Assembly: GCA_905221605.1 (NCBI GenBank)
Contig: CAJNDS010002581.1
Span: forward strand, 1 to 64,000
DNA: 64,000 bases
Reading direction: 5' to 3'
Source: Symbiodinium natans
Lineage: Eukaryota; Sar; Dinophyceae; Suessiales; Symbiodiniaceae
Position 1 is the stretch's first letter, and each line of letters begins with the position of its first letter. Below are positions 51,831 to 62,999 of the stretch, in pieces. The notes below the pieces were generated by a model, which saw only the letters and a list, made by a program, of their open reading frames with translations, was not told the DNA's origin and made no database searches. The position numbers and the translations under genes were made by a program.

Positions 51831-52540
51831 ATGAAGGGCGCGAACGCCCTCCGCGTTCGAGGCGCCCCCTGATCCTGCAGTCCTGTGTGATGCTTCACGA
51901 TGGACTCTGGAGTGTTTTCGGACGGCTTCCCCTTCTTCCCCCTTTTCCGTACTGCTACGCCCCAAACAAGAAAATTCGGGAAAGCTCGTCCCAGTCTACT
52001 CACCCGTCAAGGAGTTGCTTTGCTTTCCCCGTCAGCATTACTGGTGGTTTCGGTACTGCCCTGAACCATCCCTCCCTCAACCCCCAACCGCAACGAGCAC
52101 AACCTTCCCGAAGACCTCTCCCTATCCCCGGCCACGCTTCCACCAGCATTGCTGCTCACTAGCTACTGCGGTCTTCCCCTCTCTACTTCTTTGCTGTCCC
52201 CTCACGATACCCTGTGCTCAAGCTGGATCTCCCCGGCAGCCCTTCAGCTTCTTTCTCTGCATCCGTGATGTCGGTGATTTCTCCGCTTGGTGGCTTGCCT
52301 GCTCTCCATGCCCTCGCCGGCGGCCATGGCTGCGTTTCTGGCGTCTCCGCAACGGCTGCTTCTGCTTCTGCACCGTCAGCTTCCCCCTGTGAGCGGCTTT
52401 GGCTGTCCAGCACCACGATAGCTTGGGTTCTTTCTTTCTTTTCTTTGGGGCATGGAGGGAAACCCCCCGCGCAGACTGCGCGCCCCGATCCCGCGTTACG
52501 TTGGTTGGATCTACCACTCACCTGGAGGCTTTTTGCCCCC
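51831..52540. other. no clearly supported gene
   Basis: Overlapping frames on both strands (51887-52392 plus; 52183-52596 minus) with Pro/Ser/Leu-rich content but no domain. Pyrimidine-rich on the plus strand over much of its length. Confidence 0.35.
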
Positions 52541-52544
52541 CGCA

Positions 52545-52545
<1 letters not shown>

Positions 52546-52584
<39 letters not shown>
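52546..52584 (+). repeat. CT microsatellite
   Basis: A (CT)n run of about 18 repeats, ending CGCTCGCTG. Confidence 0.9.
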
Positions 52585-52585
<1 letters not shown>

Positions 52586-52607
52586 CGCTGACGCAAGCAA
52601 CCGCGAC

Positions 52608-52907
52608 CTATTTGAGAAGCGCAGCCTGGATTAATGTAATAGTTTTGACGGCTATGGTCTCGAGGTGTCTAGAGCCATATCCCGGAAGTTGCAGCAAGAG
52701 ACATTGGCTGATGTCCCGACTTGACGCAGTCCATGGATGGCCCATGCAATGAGGCAGTCCTCTAAGTCGGCGTGCTGCAGCCTGGCCAAAGTGAAACTTT
52801 TTCTGGGCAAGCAGCTCGGCAAAACCCCACCTCTCGTGGTTCCAGGGCACCTTGAGGCAGAGCACAGAAACGCCGGACAGAGTGTGTAGGGCATGCAGGG
52901 CAAGCAT
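52608..52907 (-). CDS. 99-residue open frame, unrecognised
   Basis: Starts MLALHALHTLSGVSVLCLKV, hydrophobic enough to be a signal or membrane segment, then a charged middle (WNHERWGFAELLAQKKFHFG) and a Leu/Ile-rich end. It may be one exon. A competing frame at 52652-52915 on the same strand shifts by one. No family. Confidence 0.3.
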   Translation of the reverse strand: MLALHALHTLSGVSVLCLKVPWNHERWGFAELLAQKKFHFGQAAARRLRGLPHCMGHPWTASSRDISQCLLLQLPGYGSRHLETIAVKTITLIQAALLK

Positions 52908-52915
52908 TTACCCAA

Positions 52916-54246
52916 TGCTCACGCCGCACCTTCTTCGAAGGGGGGCCTGGCCTTGCGACGATTTCAGAGTGCAAAGACGATCAACTCTGTCAACCGCACC
53001 TTTCTTCCTGACTTGTCTCTTCCGACACAGCCTGGAGGCACAAGGTTCCATGATGTAACTTCTCCAGCGATGGTTCAGCAACAGAAGCCTTTCGATAGAC
53101 TGCCCATGCAGTACGGGCTCGGAACATGTCCAGGGAACTCTCAAACCCTCGTCTGAGGTGCTTCGGGGTTCTGACTGCCAGTCCCCCAATATACCCGAAT
53201 TATTGCTTGCTGCTGTCGAGACCTGGGAGCATCACAGCTCTCATCACTGCGACCCAGCATGACCCATTCAAGCAGCCAGCAAAAGGGAGCCAAGTAGGAG
53301 CGACATTGGAAGCCACGTCGCCCTTACCACAGCCCATCCCAACACGGAAGCATCCTCACCGCACCCCACTTCCCCAAGCAGTCAGCAGCTGCAGGAGCTG
53401 CAATACAAGCAACACTTCCAGGATTCCAAGGCCAACAGCCGACGAACAAAACAGGATCCTCATCACCGCGATCCACTCATGATACTCATGCCTCCAGCAG
53501 GATGAGAGCCAAGTGCTGGAGCATAGGGCTCAGAGACAACGTGTGTTGCCAGCTTGTCTGCTGAAACTCTTTGTCCGAATCTATAATCTAAACATCACGG
53601 GGCATGGATTTGTGTGTCAACGGTCCTTTGCCAACCTATGTCTACTTTAGATATTAACAACAAGCCCCTCTTGAACTCACATGGAGGCCCAAACCTGGCA
53701 ACAAAGCGTGGAAAGTGGTGGGTTCTGCTGCCTGCACGTGGTCACAGCATTGTGCCGAAGTGGGCATCAACACAGCAGGGGCTGCGTGATTTGGCCTAGG
53801 CAAGCAATGCGTCTCTACAATTGAATGCGAAAACCTCGGTTTTTTGCCACCCGCAAGCAGACTAGCCACCATGCAGGTTAGAGTTGGAGGTTCAGCAGAA
53901 AGGAACTGTGCACGACAAGAAAACAATGTCACGTTAAATCAAAAAGCTCGAAGAGCAACAGCATAGCCAAAACCAGCAAACAACAACTACACAAGACACC
54001 ATCAATCTTTAATGTTGCAACATTTGAATTTGAAATCATTTCTACACCAACCATAGCTCTGAAGAAGGCGATGCACGAAACCCAATCATTAACTCAGAAG
54101 CAAAGCACTGGCAACGCCATTTAACCTCCCCTTCGTTTCTTGACTTACGTTCCAAAGCATTTTCAAAGACAGATAAGTGTGGATTTTGCTTTAATTTGTC
54201 TAGTTAAATTGTGTTAACTTTTGTTGATGGGAAACCTGTGTGGGTT
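52916..54246. other. no supported gene
   Basis: Short conflicting frames at 52893-53189, 53126-53482 and 53614-53932. AT-rich, with few long frames, from about 53940 to 54240. Confidence 0.4.
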
Positions 54247-54564
54247 TCAATAATAGTCGTCTGGCAACCTTGTATGGGACTTTGGCTGGACATATTTCTG
54301 ATGCTTATCAAGCTCATTTCGTTTGCTATTCTTTGATTCTTTCCGTGCCCTGCAATGGGACGACCCGCAATGAGTTTGGATATGTTTCTTGATCCCCTGT
54401 GCTATCCCCCCCCCCCTCCTCAATAGAATTTCGTCAGCGACGGCTGGGCTAGCTGACGGGTCAGCAACATCCTCTGTACGTCTCTCCTGGCTGCGAGCAT
54501 TGCTGTCTGGACTTATGCCTTTCTGCACCCTTGGCTCTGGCGGCTTGCGCCGCACTTTGCCCAC
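54247..54564 (-). CDS. basic 105-residue open frame, unrecognised
   Basis: A Lys/Arg/Glu/Pro-rich chain starting MGKVRRKPPEPRVQKG, with ADEILLRRGGGIAQGIKKHI in the middle and a charged end (RARKESKNSKRNELDKHQKY). The high Lys content in a GC-rich genome favours a real terminal exon. A C9 run lies at 54409-54417 and could hide an indel. The overlapping minus frame 54461-54991 conflicts over the 5' part. Confidence 0.35.
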   Translation of the reverse strand: MGKVRRKPPEPRVQKGISPDSNARSQERRTEDVADPSASPAVADEILLRRGGGIAQGIKKHIQTHCGSSHCRARKESKNSKRNELDKHQKYVQPKSHTRLPDDYY

Positions 54565-55253
54565 TCTGTGATACTTCCATTGGCAACCCCGGCCTGCTGC
54601 TCTGGCACGACGTTGACATGCTGCATGCCCCGCGTGCCACTCTCGCCCCTCTCCTTGAGTCCCCGCCTAAGTGCGCGGAGAGCTCAGGGCTGCGGCTGTC
54701 AGGCTGTCGCTCACCGTGACAAATTTCGCATCCAGGAACCGAACTGCGCATGGTCATTCTTCTCATTATTGTTTGTCTTTGTACTTTTCTCCTCCTGACG
54801 TACTGTTCAGTTGCAATGCGGGCTGTTACTTTGCGACGCAGCTGCTCTGTTCCACCTGGATGCTCTCTTGGATTGACTCGCCATCTTCCTTCGGCTTTTG
54901 GATTTGCAGGTGCACATGCGACCTGCATTGGGGCTAGCGGCGACCAGCACACACGCCCAGCAACAGCGCGGCTAAATGCAACATCATGCAACCAGGAAGC
55001 ATGTCTGCGTCTGCCATCGGCTCCTCTCTTACTATCTGTTCCTGCAAAGACTATGCTGGCTTACTCATGGTGTCATTCAATTCCGTCCCGCGTCCAAAGG
55101 CACGAGGTCCTTCGCCGCATTGGCTGTATCATCTCTTTGCGGCCTTGAGTAAACATTCCCTAGCCCAGAGCGATAATACAGCTAGAGTTACTACAGGCTG
55201 GGCAGGAATGAAATTCCAGCTGCTCCTTAGCCCGAGGCCCTGTAGCTGAGCCA
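54565..55253. other. no clearly supported gene
   Basis: Plus-strand frame 54750-55148 opens with a membrane-like start (MVILLIIVCLCTFLLLTYCS), but most of its length is featureless. Confidence 0.3.
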
Positions 55254-55754
55254 TCAGGGCTTCGACTCTTCTCTTTTCGATTTCTCTTTTTTCGACCATC
55301 CTCTGACACCTGAAGCTTCAAAGCAACAGATATTTAATTTACTAGACAATACACGACTCTCACTGGTCTGATCCCTCCAAATCCCGCGTACGTGGTGTAC
55401 TTTGGAGCACAGATAATGGAGTCTGCAACACTCAGGGAATCCATTGGTGAGACAACAACTTCGGCCGGCAAAGTCAGTCTGGATAGTGAGCTTCTGATGC
55501 AGCTCCCAGTTGCTCCCGAGGTTGCCTTCGATTCTTGCGGCTTCCGCTTTTTTTTCAGGCCTGCGACGGTGAACAACAACACCGGCCTCACCAGCAATAC
55601 GTTGCCATAAACAGAGAGCGAACAGGATGCATGTATGAATCCACATGCCCAGTAGCTTGGCATCTCTGTCGGCTCGCCGAGAAAACTTCTCTCGGGAGGT
55701 GGGGATTTGAGTGCCTTGCCAAATGGATCTGCCATCTATGTTCGTTACCATCAT
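55254..55754 (-). CDS. possible signal-anchored exon, unrecognised
   Basis: The internal Met MWIHTCILFALCLWQRIAG at about 55646 begins a signal-like hydrophobic run, followed by a basic stretch (HRRRPEKKAEAARIEGN) and Cys-containing sequence. The region before this Met looks non-coding. One frame shows no domain and the 3' end turns into Lys/Ser/Glu-rich sequence. A tentative first exon. Confidence 0.27.
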   Translation of the reverse strand: MMVTNIDGRSIWQGTQIPTSREKFSRRADRDAKLLGMWIHTCILFALCLWQRIAGEAGVVVHRRRPEKKAEAARIEGNLGSNWELHQKLTIQTDFAGRSCCLTNGFPECCRLHYLCSKVHHVRGIWRDQTSESRVLSSKLNICCFEASGVRGWSKKEKSKREESKP

Positions 55755-56563
55755 GTACCGACACTTGACAGTGCATAAGAAGTATAATGACGATGATCCA
55801 ACAAAACTCGAGGGCGCAACTCTGCCACCCTCATTGGTTCCTATGTCGGAGGCAGCTCTTATGACGGAAGGAAGTGCTCAGGCAGACAATCCGGGTAAGT
55901 TCAGCGCTGACGAGCTTTCCAGCAGGTGGGGGCTCCTGTGAAAATCTGTGACAGAAGATGCCGAGGCGGCCACACGCAAGCTACAATTCTGGCCTTGAAG
56001 CGCTTTCTGAGTGTGCCTTGTCTGACGCTGAGCTTCGTGAATTCACGGGCCGAGTCTGTCAGGATCAAGACCTGCTTAGCATTGCTTAGCCGACTTAAGA
56101 GTCTTGAAGATGACATGCCGAAATTCCAGAAACGGTGTTGATCCAATTTAATCCAGACGTACAAGTGCAGGTTCGATTGTGACCTCCTCTTTGAACGTGA
56201 CGCTCCGCCGTTTTGGCAAAGTCTCAGTGCTTCCTCGGACTGGAGTACCGCATGACTTTACATGTTGCGCCTCTGTGAGCCTCTACGCGCCTCTGACCTT
56301 CTACGCTGCCCAAGACGTCCCTTGCAAGCGCCTTTGACAGCTTCAGGTGCTTTGGGAATGCTCTCCACTTCGACCTCCACAGGCAGAAAGTCGCCCCATG
56401 TTCAGCATGACCCCGGCCCTACCCCTAAATCATTCGTACTTGCGGACGCGCAGTGACGATGCTCCAGGGCATGTTGCAACAGCAGGCACCTAAAAGATTG
56501 GGGCCTAAAGGCTGCGTTGCCACTCAACTTCCTATTGTACTTCTTGTACAACAAACCTTCCCA
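55755..56563. other. no supported gene
   Basis: Short frames at 55711-55941 (plus), 55901-56164 (minus) and 56262-56638 (plus) without recognisable features. Confidence 0.35.
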
Positions 56564-57829
56564 TTAACACAAACGACATGCCATTCCGCATGCAGAGAGC
56601 GCAGCATAAGCATCACAGAGCATCACCAATGGAACTAGGACGTGGCAAGCACTCCCGGGTCTGGCCTCAGATGCTATGCTATCGCTGCTCTCAGATTCGC
56701 TGCTTGACTCGCTGCTGGTCTCTTCGTCACGGCTTGCTCCATAGCCGTAGCCATAGCCACCAGGCCTGGTCTGAATGCAGGTCGCACCTGCTCTGCGCGC
56801 CTCTGTCGTTGCCTGCCTCATGCAGCGTTGCAGGCTGCGCAGCTGTCCCCAACTTGCCCAATCGTCTTCATCATGCGTACTACACTCTGATTCCTCCCCC
56901 GCTACTGTTGTGCTGACCATCTTTGGAATGGGACATCACACCTAGCCATCATTATGTGAGGGTGCGTCACTTACTCTTGCTGTCGATTGGCCATCTGTAG
57001 TGGTGTTTCCATCGTGTAACGATTTGTCCTGCCGCATCTTGCTCCATGTCTTCTGTAACCTGCGATTAGGAAAAACCAACAGGTAGCTCACTGCCATCAG
57101 CATGCAAGTGGCTTCGACACGAAAGATGCCTGGGTGGACAATGGTTCGACGCATGCTGTGTTTTTTCAAGCGGTCAAGGCATCTTGCTCGACGCATGCCT
57201 GGGTCCCCTGTTTCACAGGGGCATAGAGGCTACACTGCAGTTCTTGCTGCCTGTCCATGATTGTATTACAGCGTTTTGCTGTGCTGTTCTTTGATGCTGC
57301 TGCCGCCAGCTGCCGGTGGAAGCCGCTGATGCCTCTGCTCAGGCTTTGGACTTCTTCTTTCCTGGACAGCTTCAGCCAACTCATCATGAGTGCTGGATGC
57401 AACATGACGAAAGAAATATCTGAGGATGTCTGAGAACAGGTCCTCCTCCTTGCCTCGTGAGTGAACAGTGTTAACAGCTGTTGCTCGTACCACTCTCGTA
57501 CCTCTCGACTCGAGGCCGAGACTTTGGTTTGGCCTCCTTGGCATCCTTGACCTCTTTTGCTTCTTTGGTCTCCTCCTTCTTCGGCAGCTCATGCCTGCCC
57601 ATGCGCTGGCCATGGCCCTGCTGGAAGAAAACCATGCTAAAAACCAAAAGCTGACTTACAGCGCCTCCATTGGCAGTTCTTGTCTTTGCAGGAGCCATGC
57701 TTGGAAAAGGCGTAGCACAAATCCCACTTCTCCGTGAACTTTGCACCTGAGCACGCTCGGCATTCCAATGCTTCTCCACAAGGCATGCGTTTTTCTTTGA
57801 GTCCTGTGCTGAGGCGCTCCCGGCGAGCC
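56564..57829 (-). CDS. probable CCCH zinc-finger protein gene, multi-exon
   Basis: Minus-strand blocks in order: 57829-57660 with a CCCH-type finger; about 57620-57480 with a Lys/Glu-rich helix (KKEETKEAKEVKDAKEAKPK); about 57440-57166 with EEVQSLSRGISGFHRQLAAA and EDLFSDILRYFFRHV segments in different frames; 57196-56942 with a single hydrophobic helix (FRVEATCMLMAVSYLLVF) and a Thr/Asp-rich tail; and 56920-56700 with GYGYGYGASRDEETSSESSS, an acidic Ser/Glu run. CCCH fingers usually bind RNA. Grouping them into one gene is inference from strand and spacing, and the 56.9-kb stop suggests there may be two genes. Confidence 0.4.
57660..57829 (-). CDS. CCCH zinc-finger exon
   Basis: Acceptor GAATAG|GCTCG at 57829 and a perfect donor GTAAGT at 57659. 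The frame opened by the acceptor encodes MPCGEALECRACSGAKF, followed by KWDLCYAFSKHGSCKDKNC: C-x8-C-x4-C with a His expected three residues later but an Arg read there. The exon starts mid-protein with no Met of its own. Phase does not fit the Lys/Glu-rich next block with either nearby acceptor, whereas a second frame of this exon does fit, so one base may be wrong here or the finger may be decayed. Confidence 0.5.
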
Positions 57830-58026
57830 TATTCAAAACTCGTTTGGAATGAAAGCGCCATTCTCACACGGCCAACAACCCTTCCGGCCTGTTCTATGCG
57901 TTCTGCCTTGCTTTCCACAGTTGGCTGAACCACCGGAGGAGCCTCCGACAGTTGCAATGCTGGTGTTCATACATCACTGTGCATGTCACGAGAAACTTGT
58001 GCTTGAGGCCTTGGTGTTGAAACTTC

Positions 58027-58300
58027 TCATAAACAAAACAACGAGACCCGAATGTGACAAGCATTCGCAATGGCACCAGTAGCATGGATATCGTAGCCAG
58101 CTGTGGTCAAAAAGATAGAGGCGCACAATTTGGAACTGCAGCCGGCGATGACATCCGCCTCCAAACAACCCTCGCGAGCCGTCGTGAACAGCCCCTTTTG
58201 ATTTGCCCATGTGCAAGAAGACAAGCCACACTGCTGCAAGGTAACACTTCTGGAATCAGGCAAAACACTTGAAATACTTCTTACTGTGCTAAGTAATTCA
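58027..58300 (-). CDS. Cys-containing exon, unrecognised
   Basis: The frame includes LQQCGLSSCTWANQKGLFTT, then REGCLEADVIAGCSSKLCAS and a hydrophobic end. It looks like protein but another minus frame overlaps it. It may belong to the zinc-finger gene downstream. Confidence 0.27.
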
Positions 58301-59219
58301 GTCAGGGCGAGTTGCTTCAACCCTACCCCAGGCCACAATAGCCAACTCCAAAATACTAATGGCCACAGGATCCCATCCACAACTCGCCTTCTGACTGTTC
58401 AGGCACCCTATACCTAGCGGCCTAGGGTCCCAAAGTCACAAGGTGACTTGCAAGGGCCAGATCGATCTCAGGAATGATGTCAGCACATCGCGATTGGATC
58501 TTTGACTTGGCATGACAGGATGGATGCATGTCTCTTCGAGCACCTAGTGTAGATTGAAGATCGCCCTGAACATGTGCACAAGGCACCCAAACAGGCTTGG
58601 AAGATGACGTAAGACTACTACGCCAGCATACGCAATCACTAACAGCAAGGAGCAGCCAGCCTACAAGATGCTACAAAGAACATCCGTGCTTGTGGTTGTG
58701 TCTAGCGTGTTAAAGCGGTGCGTGCAACTCCAGACCTCGCCCCGAATGCCAAGACGATTTCAGGGTCGAAAAACGACGACTGTCACATCCGACACGATGA
58801 TCGTGTTAAAAACGAGTAAAAGCCTCCCCGAACTGCTGCACACCCTGCGAACGCTTGGGGCAACGTGTTTTCGCCCGGATCCTCTTTGACTCCGGAATTT
58901 ACCGTGTCTGAACGTCAGCGTGCCTGGAATTTCCCGAAATAGATTTGTTTTTGTTTTGGGCCCTGCTGTTAGCTTCAAGACGCCGCCTTCCAACACGGCG
59001 AGCGACCAATCATGATGCGCCTCTCAAACATTTTGCCAGTCTTCTACTTAGCGGGACCAGAGACAAGCGGAGAAGCCTGGCATCTGTCTATATCTATATC
59101 GTACCAGTATCTACATATACATTACATTGCATTACGTTACATACACAGTACATACGTATATATATATATGTATATATGGGTCACCGCCTATAGCTGTTCC
59201 CTGTGTTTGTGCCCATTCC
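58301..59219. other. no supported gene
   Basis: Short frames at 58668-58889 and 58760-58996 overlap on opposite strands without features. (TA)n at about 59156-59178. Confidence 0.4.
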
Positions 59220-59221
59220 CT

Positions 59222-59738
59222 TAAACCATTCAACCATTCGACCATTAAACCAATGCGTTCACACATATGAGAATCCCTTAGACCATTAAACCATTAAACC
59301 ATTACACGATTAAACCATCAAACCAATGGTTTCCCCCATATGAAAATCCCTTAAACCATTAAACCATTAATTAAACCAATGGTTTCCCCCATATGAGAAT
59401 CCCTTCAACCATGAAACCATTAATTAAACCCATGGTTTCCCCCATATGAGAATCCCTTAAACCATGAAACCACTAAACCAATGGCTTTCCCCATATTAGA
59501 ATCCTTTCAACCATTTCACCATTAAACCAAGGGTTTCCCCCATGAAAATGGTTTAATGTTTTCATGGTGTAGTGGTTTAAGGGATCCTCATATGGGTGAA
59601 ACCATTGGTTTAACGGTTTGCTGGTAAATGGTGTAATGGTTTAATGGTTTAACGGTTTAAGGGATTCTCATATGGGGGAAACCATTGGTTTACTGGTTTA
59701 ATGGTTTGATGGTTTAATGGTTTAATGGTTGCATGGTG
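59222..59738. repeat. foldback repeat: inverted AAACCATT arrays around a hairpin
   Basis: Left arm 59222-59539: four to five units of about 52 bp built from ATGGTTTCCCCCATATGAGAA, ATCCCTTAAACC and ACCATTAAACC. Right arm 59568-59738: the same words in reverse complement (GGTTTAAGGGATTCTCATAT, GGGGGAAACCATTGGTTT, GGTTTAATGG). The centre is a perfect hairpin, CCATGAAAA (59540-59548), a 10-nt loop, TTTTCATGG (59559-59567). The whole block could fold back on itself. Confidence 0.8.
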
Positions 59739-59739
59739 C

Positions 59740-60460
59740 TCCGCAGATGATGCTGCCGTGGCATCACTATACATACTATCCTACATATTGTATTTTATAT
59801 TCCTACTCCTAAAATTGTAAACCGCAAGCATTCTCCCCTTTGTCCTTGCTGCTTGCCATGGGATTTAAGGTTTAGGGATGTAAGCCTCAAGCCCTATAGA
59901 GAGTTAAGGTTCTATTGTCTAGGTAATGCCCAAACCTTAAACCCTAAACCTTTAAACTTTAAACCCTATAGGGTTCAATGGTTCACAAACCTAAGGTCTG
60001 GCCATGTATACCTTCAGCACCCTTTAGGGTTAAAACCTTGAACCTTTTAGCGCTCTATAGGGTTTTACGGTTCTGACATGTTCTGACCCTAAACGGTTCC
60101 GGGTTAAGGTTTAAATGCCCGAACGTTAACCCCTTAAGGTTAAAACTCTGCCCTAACCCCTTATACCTTAACTCTAAAGGGTTTAAAGGTTAGGGTTTAG
60201 GTTGAATTGCCGGCTTAGGTTTAAATGCTCCAATCTTAAACCCCAAACCTGTCAACCTTAACCCTTGTAGGATTGGGGCGCCTACATCATGATCGGATTT
60301 GACGAGCTCTGCGGATATGTCTATATGACAAGGTTGTAACTTTTTGCTGCGGTTATAACTATGGTTTAGGGTTTGATTTATAGACATGTAAGTAAACCTA
60401 AAAATGAAGGGGAACCCCATCACGCCTCAATAAGCAAAACAAACTATGCTTTAGGTTTTG
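59740..60460. repeat. degenerate telomere-like sequence
   Basis: Scattered CCCTAAACC, TTTAAACCCTATAGGG and GGTTTAGGG variants, many arranged as small palindromes around CCTATAGGG. Open frames at 59853-60041 and 60190-60423 follow these repeats. No gene seen. Confidence 0.6.
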
Positions 60461-60524
60461 AACTATATACATTTATGTAAACCTATAAAAAATGAGGGGA
60501 ACCGCAATAGGCGGACGCCCATAC

Positions 60525-60570
60525 ATATGTATATATATATATATATGCATGTGTATATATATATATAATA
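60525..60570. repeat. TA-rich microsatellite
   Basis: Two (TA)n runs separated by TGCATGTG. The Ile/Tyr-rich minus frames across it are artefacts. Confidence 0.85.
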
Positions 60571-60918
60571 TTGATATCCGTCCTTCTTCAAGATGGACAA
60601 CGCACGCATGCATGTAACATGGGGTCTCATGACCGACATGATGCTGCTGTGAGCAGAAGCCGCAAATATAGTGCTCATGCTCACTGGTAGCTGCCACTTG
60701 ACATGTCGGTCCTGATGCAATGGGACTTACAATGGCCTACATCATCCGCACCTTTGAGTACTGTAGTGTGCGACGGTGTGCAGGTGCCCTGCATCTCCCC
60801 CCATCATCGCCCCCCCCATCATCAACCCCATCCCCCCCCCCAAAAGACCGCAGCGTCTGCAGGCAATGCCACGGTTTCCATAGGTATTTCGTCACCCCCC
60901 CATCGTTTGGCAGCACCT

Positions 60919-61055
60919 CCCTAAACCCTAAACCCTAAACCCTAAACCCTAAACCCTAAACCCTAAACCCTAAACCCCTAAACCCCTAAACCCCTAAACC
61001 CCTAAACCCCTAAACCCTAAACCCTAAACCCTAAACCCTAAACCCTAAACCCTAA
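60919..61055. repeat. interstitial telomere array (CCCTAAA)n
   Basis: About 19 CCCTAAA heptamers, with an inner block of five CCCCTAAA octamers (about 60970-61010), then a further short piece at 61091-61111. It is far from the left end of the window and has unique-looking sequence on both sides, so it is interstitial within this window. The clean heptamers differ from the 16-bp unit at 1-250. Confidence 0.95.
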
Positions 61056-61393
61056 ACCCTTTTGCAAAAGGCTTCTGAGGTCCGCGCCCGAACCCTAAAC
61101 CCTAAACCCTAGGGTGATGGAAAACGATGGGGGGTGGAGGTATTTCTAGAGCAAGCAGCACCCAAGAGCAGCTTGAGCAGAATACCTACGCAAGCAATTG
61201 TTGCAACTGTCAGCACTTGTGCGAGTATGTTGAACTCTCTTTCTACAGGTTTCCTGTATCAGCTCCAGCACACCCGCTTTGCAAACATTGCCTGATGACC
61301 ACCGGGCTTCACGTGCAACAACACGCGATGAAGCATATAGCTGGGACAGGGGTTCTCAGGGTCCTCATTTCACGACATTCGCGTGCTAACAAA

Positions 61394-61880
61394 TCACACC
61401 CGTGTGTACCCCTCATCTTTATTTTTACCTGTAAGATTCCCAGGCTCCAACACAGTAGGCAACGTATGAAAGACAAGGAAGGCTTGTGAGAGCACGGCCT
61501 GCTTCTTGGCTGCTGGTTTGGCGCTGGTCTCTGCGCCTTCAGAGGATTTCAAAAAGGGTCTAGAGTCTATAGAGTCTAGAGGCCACAAGCCGCAGCAAAA
61601 CACAGCATCACAAAATATCACAAAGCAGGCAAGGACACGGCGCTCACGTGCAAGGGCAGTGGGGCCGTGTTGGGTCAACCTGAGACTTGGAGCGCTTGGA
61701 AATCAGTTTTTTTGAAGGTTTGAGCTGGGAGGTCAGCCACTCAACTGCCTTTACCATGACCTTGCCGGCTGCCATCGGCTCAAGGTCCGTGAAAGTTTCC
61801 ATGAAACTTCGCATTCTGGAGCACGCCTCCGAGCCCTCGAGGTTGTGAAGCTCTGTTCGCAAGGTTCTGAGACGACAGGG
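61394..61880 (-). CDS. two exons of an unrecognised minus-strand gene
   Basis: Upstream block (about 61880-61676): LRTELHNLEGSEACSRMRSF, METFTDLEPMAAGKVMVKAV, ending in a Lys/Ser-rich stretch at donor CTCAG|GTTGAC. Downstream block (about 61560-61430): FLKSSEGAETSAKPAAKKQA, VLSQAFLVFHTLPTVLEPGN, ending at donor TTACAG|GTAAAA. Composition and splice-like ends favour real exons. No domain is recognised. Confidence 0.4.
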
Positions 61881-62519
61881 CGGATCTGCACTAGCACACC
61901 AAACTTTCTACACACAGCGCAAAGAGCAACACTTCAGCAGAGATGTCCCTTGCAGACTTTGAAGTGCGTCACGTACCCACGGAGGCGCTCCTCCGCAACA
62001 TGTGATTGCTTAAGTTAACCGTCAAGACACCGGTGTGAACGACGCTGTTGCCTTCATCCGAAGCTTTGAGATTCAAGCTTGGTTCATGCAAAGGGTAAAA
62101 CCTGCAGCGTCCGCAACTAAGAGGAATATCAAGAATGGGTGCGAGGTCCGCTGGGCGACTGGGAGTGCTGCGGTGGCAAAGAAAATTCCAGGTTCACCTG
62201 GACGAAAGACTGGCTGCATTGCTCCAATGCTGCAATGCTGCTCCGCATGTGGAGTTGGGCGCTGGCCGTGCATCCTCCACTAGGACCATCTATGTGCTGC
62301 GCGACCTGGGGCAGGTTCCATGTTTCGCAGAACGTTCTGCTCGCCCGCCTGCATACACGGCTTACTTACCCCTTCTCCCAAAGCCCATGGTTTGCTACCT
62401 TTCTGCGGTTTGCATGTGTAGATTGCTGCGGAATTTGGAATGTGCGGAAGCTCACTTGAAATTGAAGGAACAGAGGGTGAATCGGAACGGCAGACCATCA
62501 TTAGCTTGCAGGCCTGCAT

Positions 62520-62986
62520 GCGCAATGGATCTGGGCGGCGACTGACGCGCCCGCTAGACAAGCACTCCTGGTCAGCCATCGAGACGCCGTCAACACATCT
62601 TGTCTGATCGAACCACAAACTCCATCTTGCCTGAAGGTGTCGGTGCACCTCCGGCGTCAGCACTTGGCACTCGTCTGGAAACATTGCCGAGACAACCTTG
62701 CAAACACAAGCAGGCACATACACACTTGCTCATTGCATTGAACTCCTGAGACCTGCAGCCTATAGAACAGAAGCCACATTGTACAATCATTGCCAATCGC
62801 GTTCCCAACTACAGGCACACCGCATGTTTCAGGCTTGGCATCTGTCAAGTGTTCCATAGACCCCTCACAGCACGCAATCTGACCTGAGGCCTCTGCATCT
62901 ATCTCGGTGAGCAGGCGCTCATGCAAGTCTGGAGTGGCCCATTCGGGAATCCATGCCTGTACCCAGACTATTGACAGTCCTCCCAA
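62520..62986 (-). CDS. two exons of an unrecognised minus-strand gene
   Basis: Upstream block (about 62986-62758): GLSIVWVQAWIPEWATPDLH, then LLTEIDAEASGQIACCEGSM and NDCTMWLLFYRLQ before a CTGCAG|GTCTCA donor. Downstream block (about 62700-62520): VVSAMFPDECQVLTPEVHRH, ARWSLWFDQTRCVDGVSMAD. Possibly the 5' part of the gene at 61.4-61.9 kb. The family is unknown. Confidence 0.37.
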
Positions 62987-62999
62987 AATGCTTGCATCT

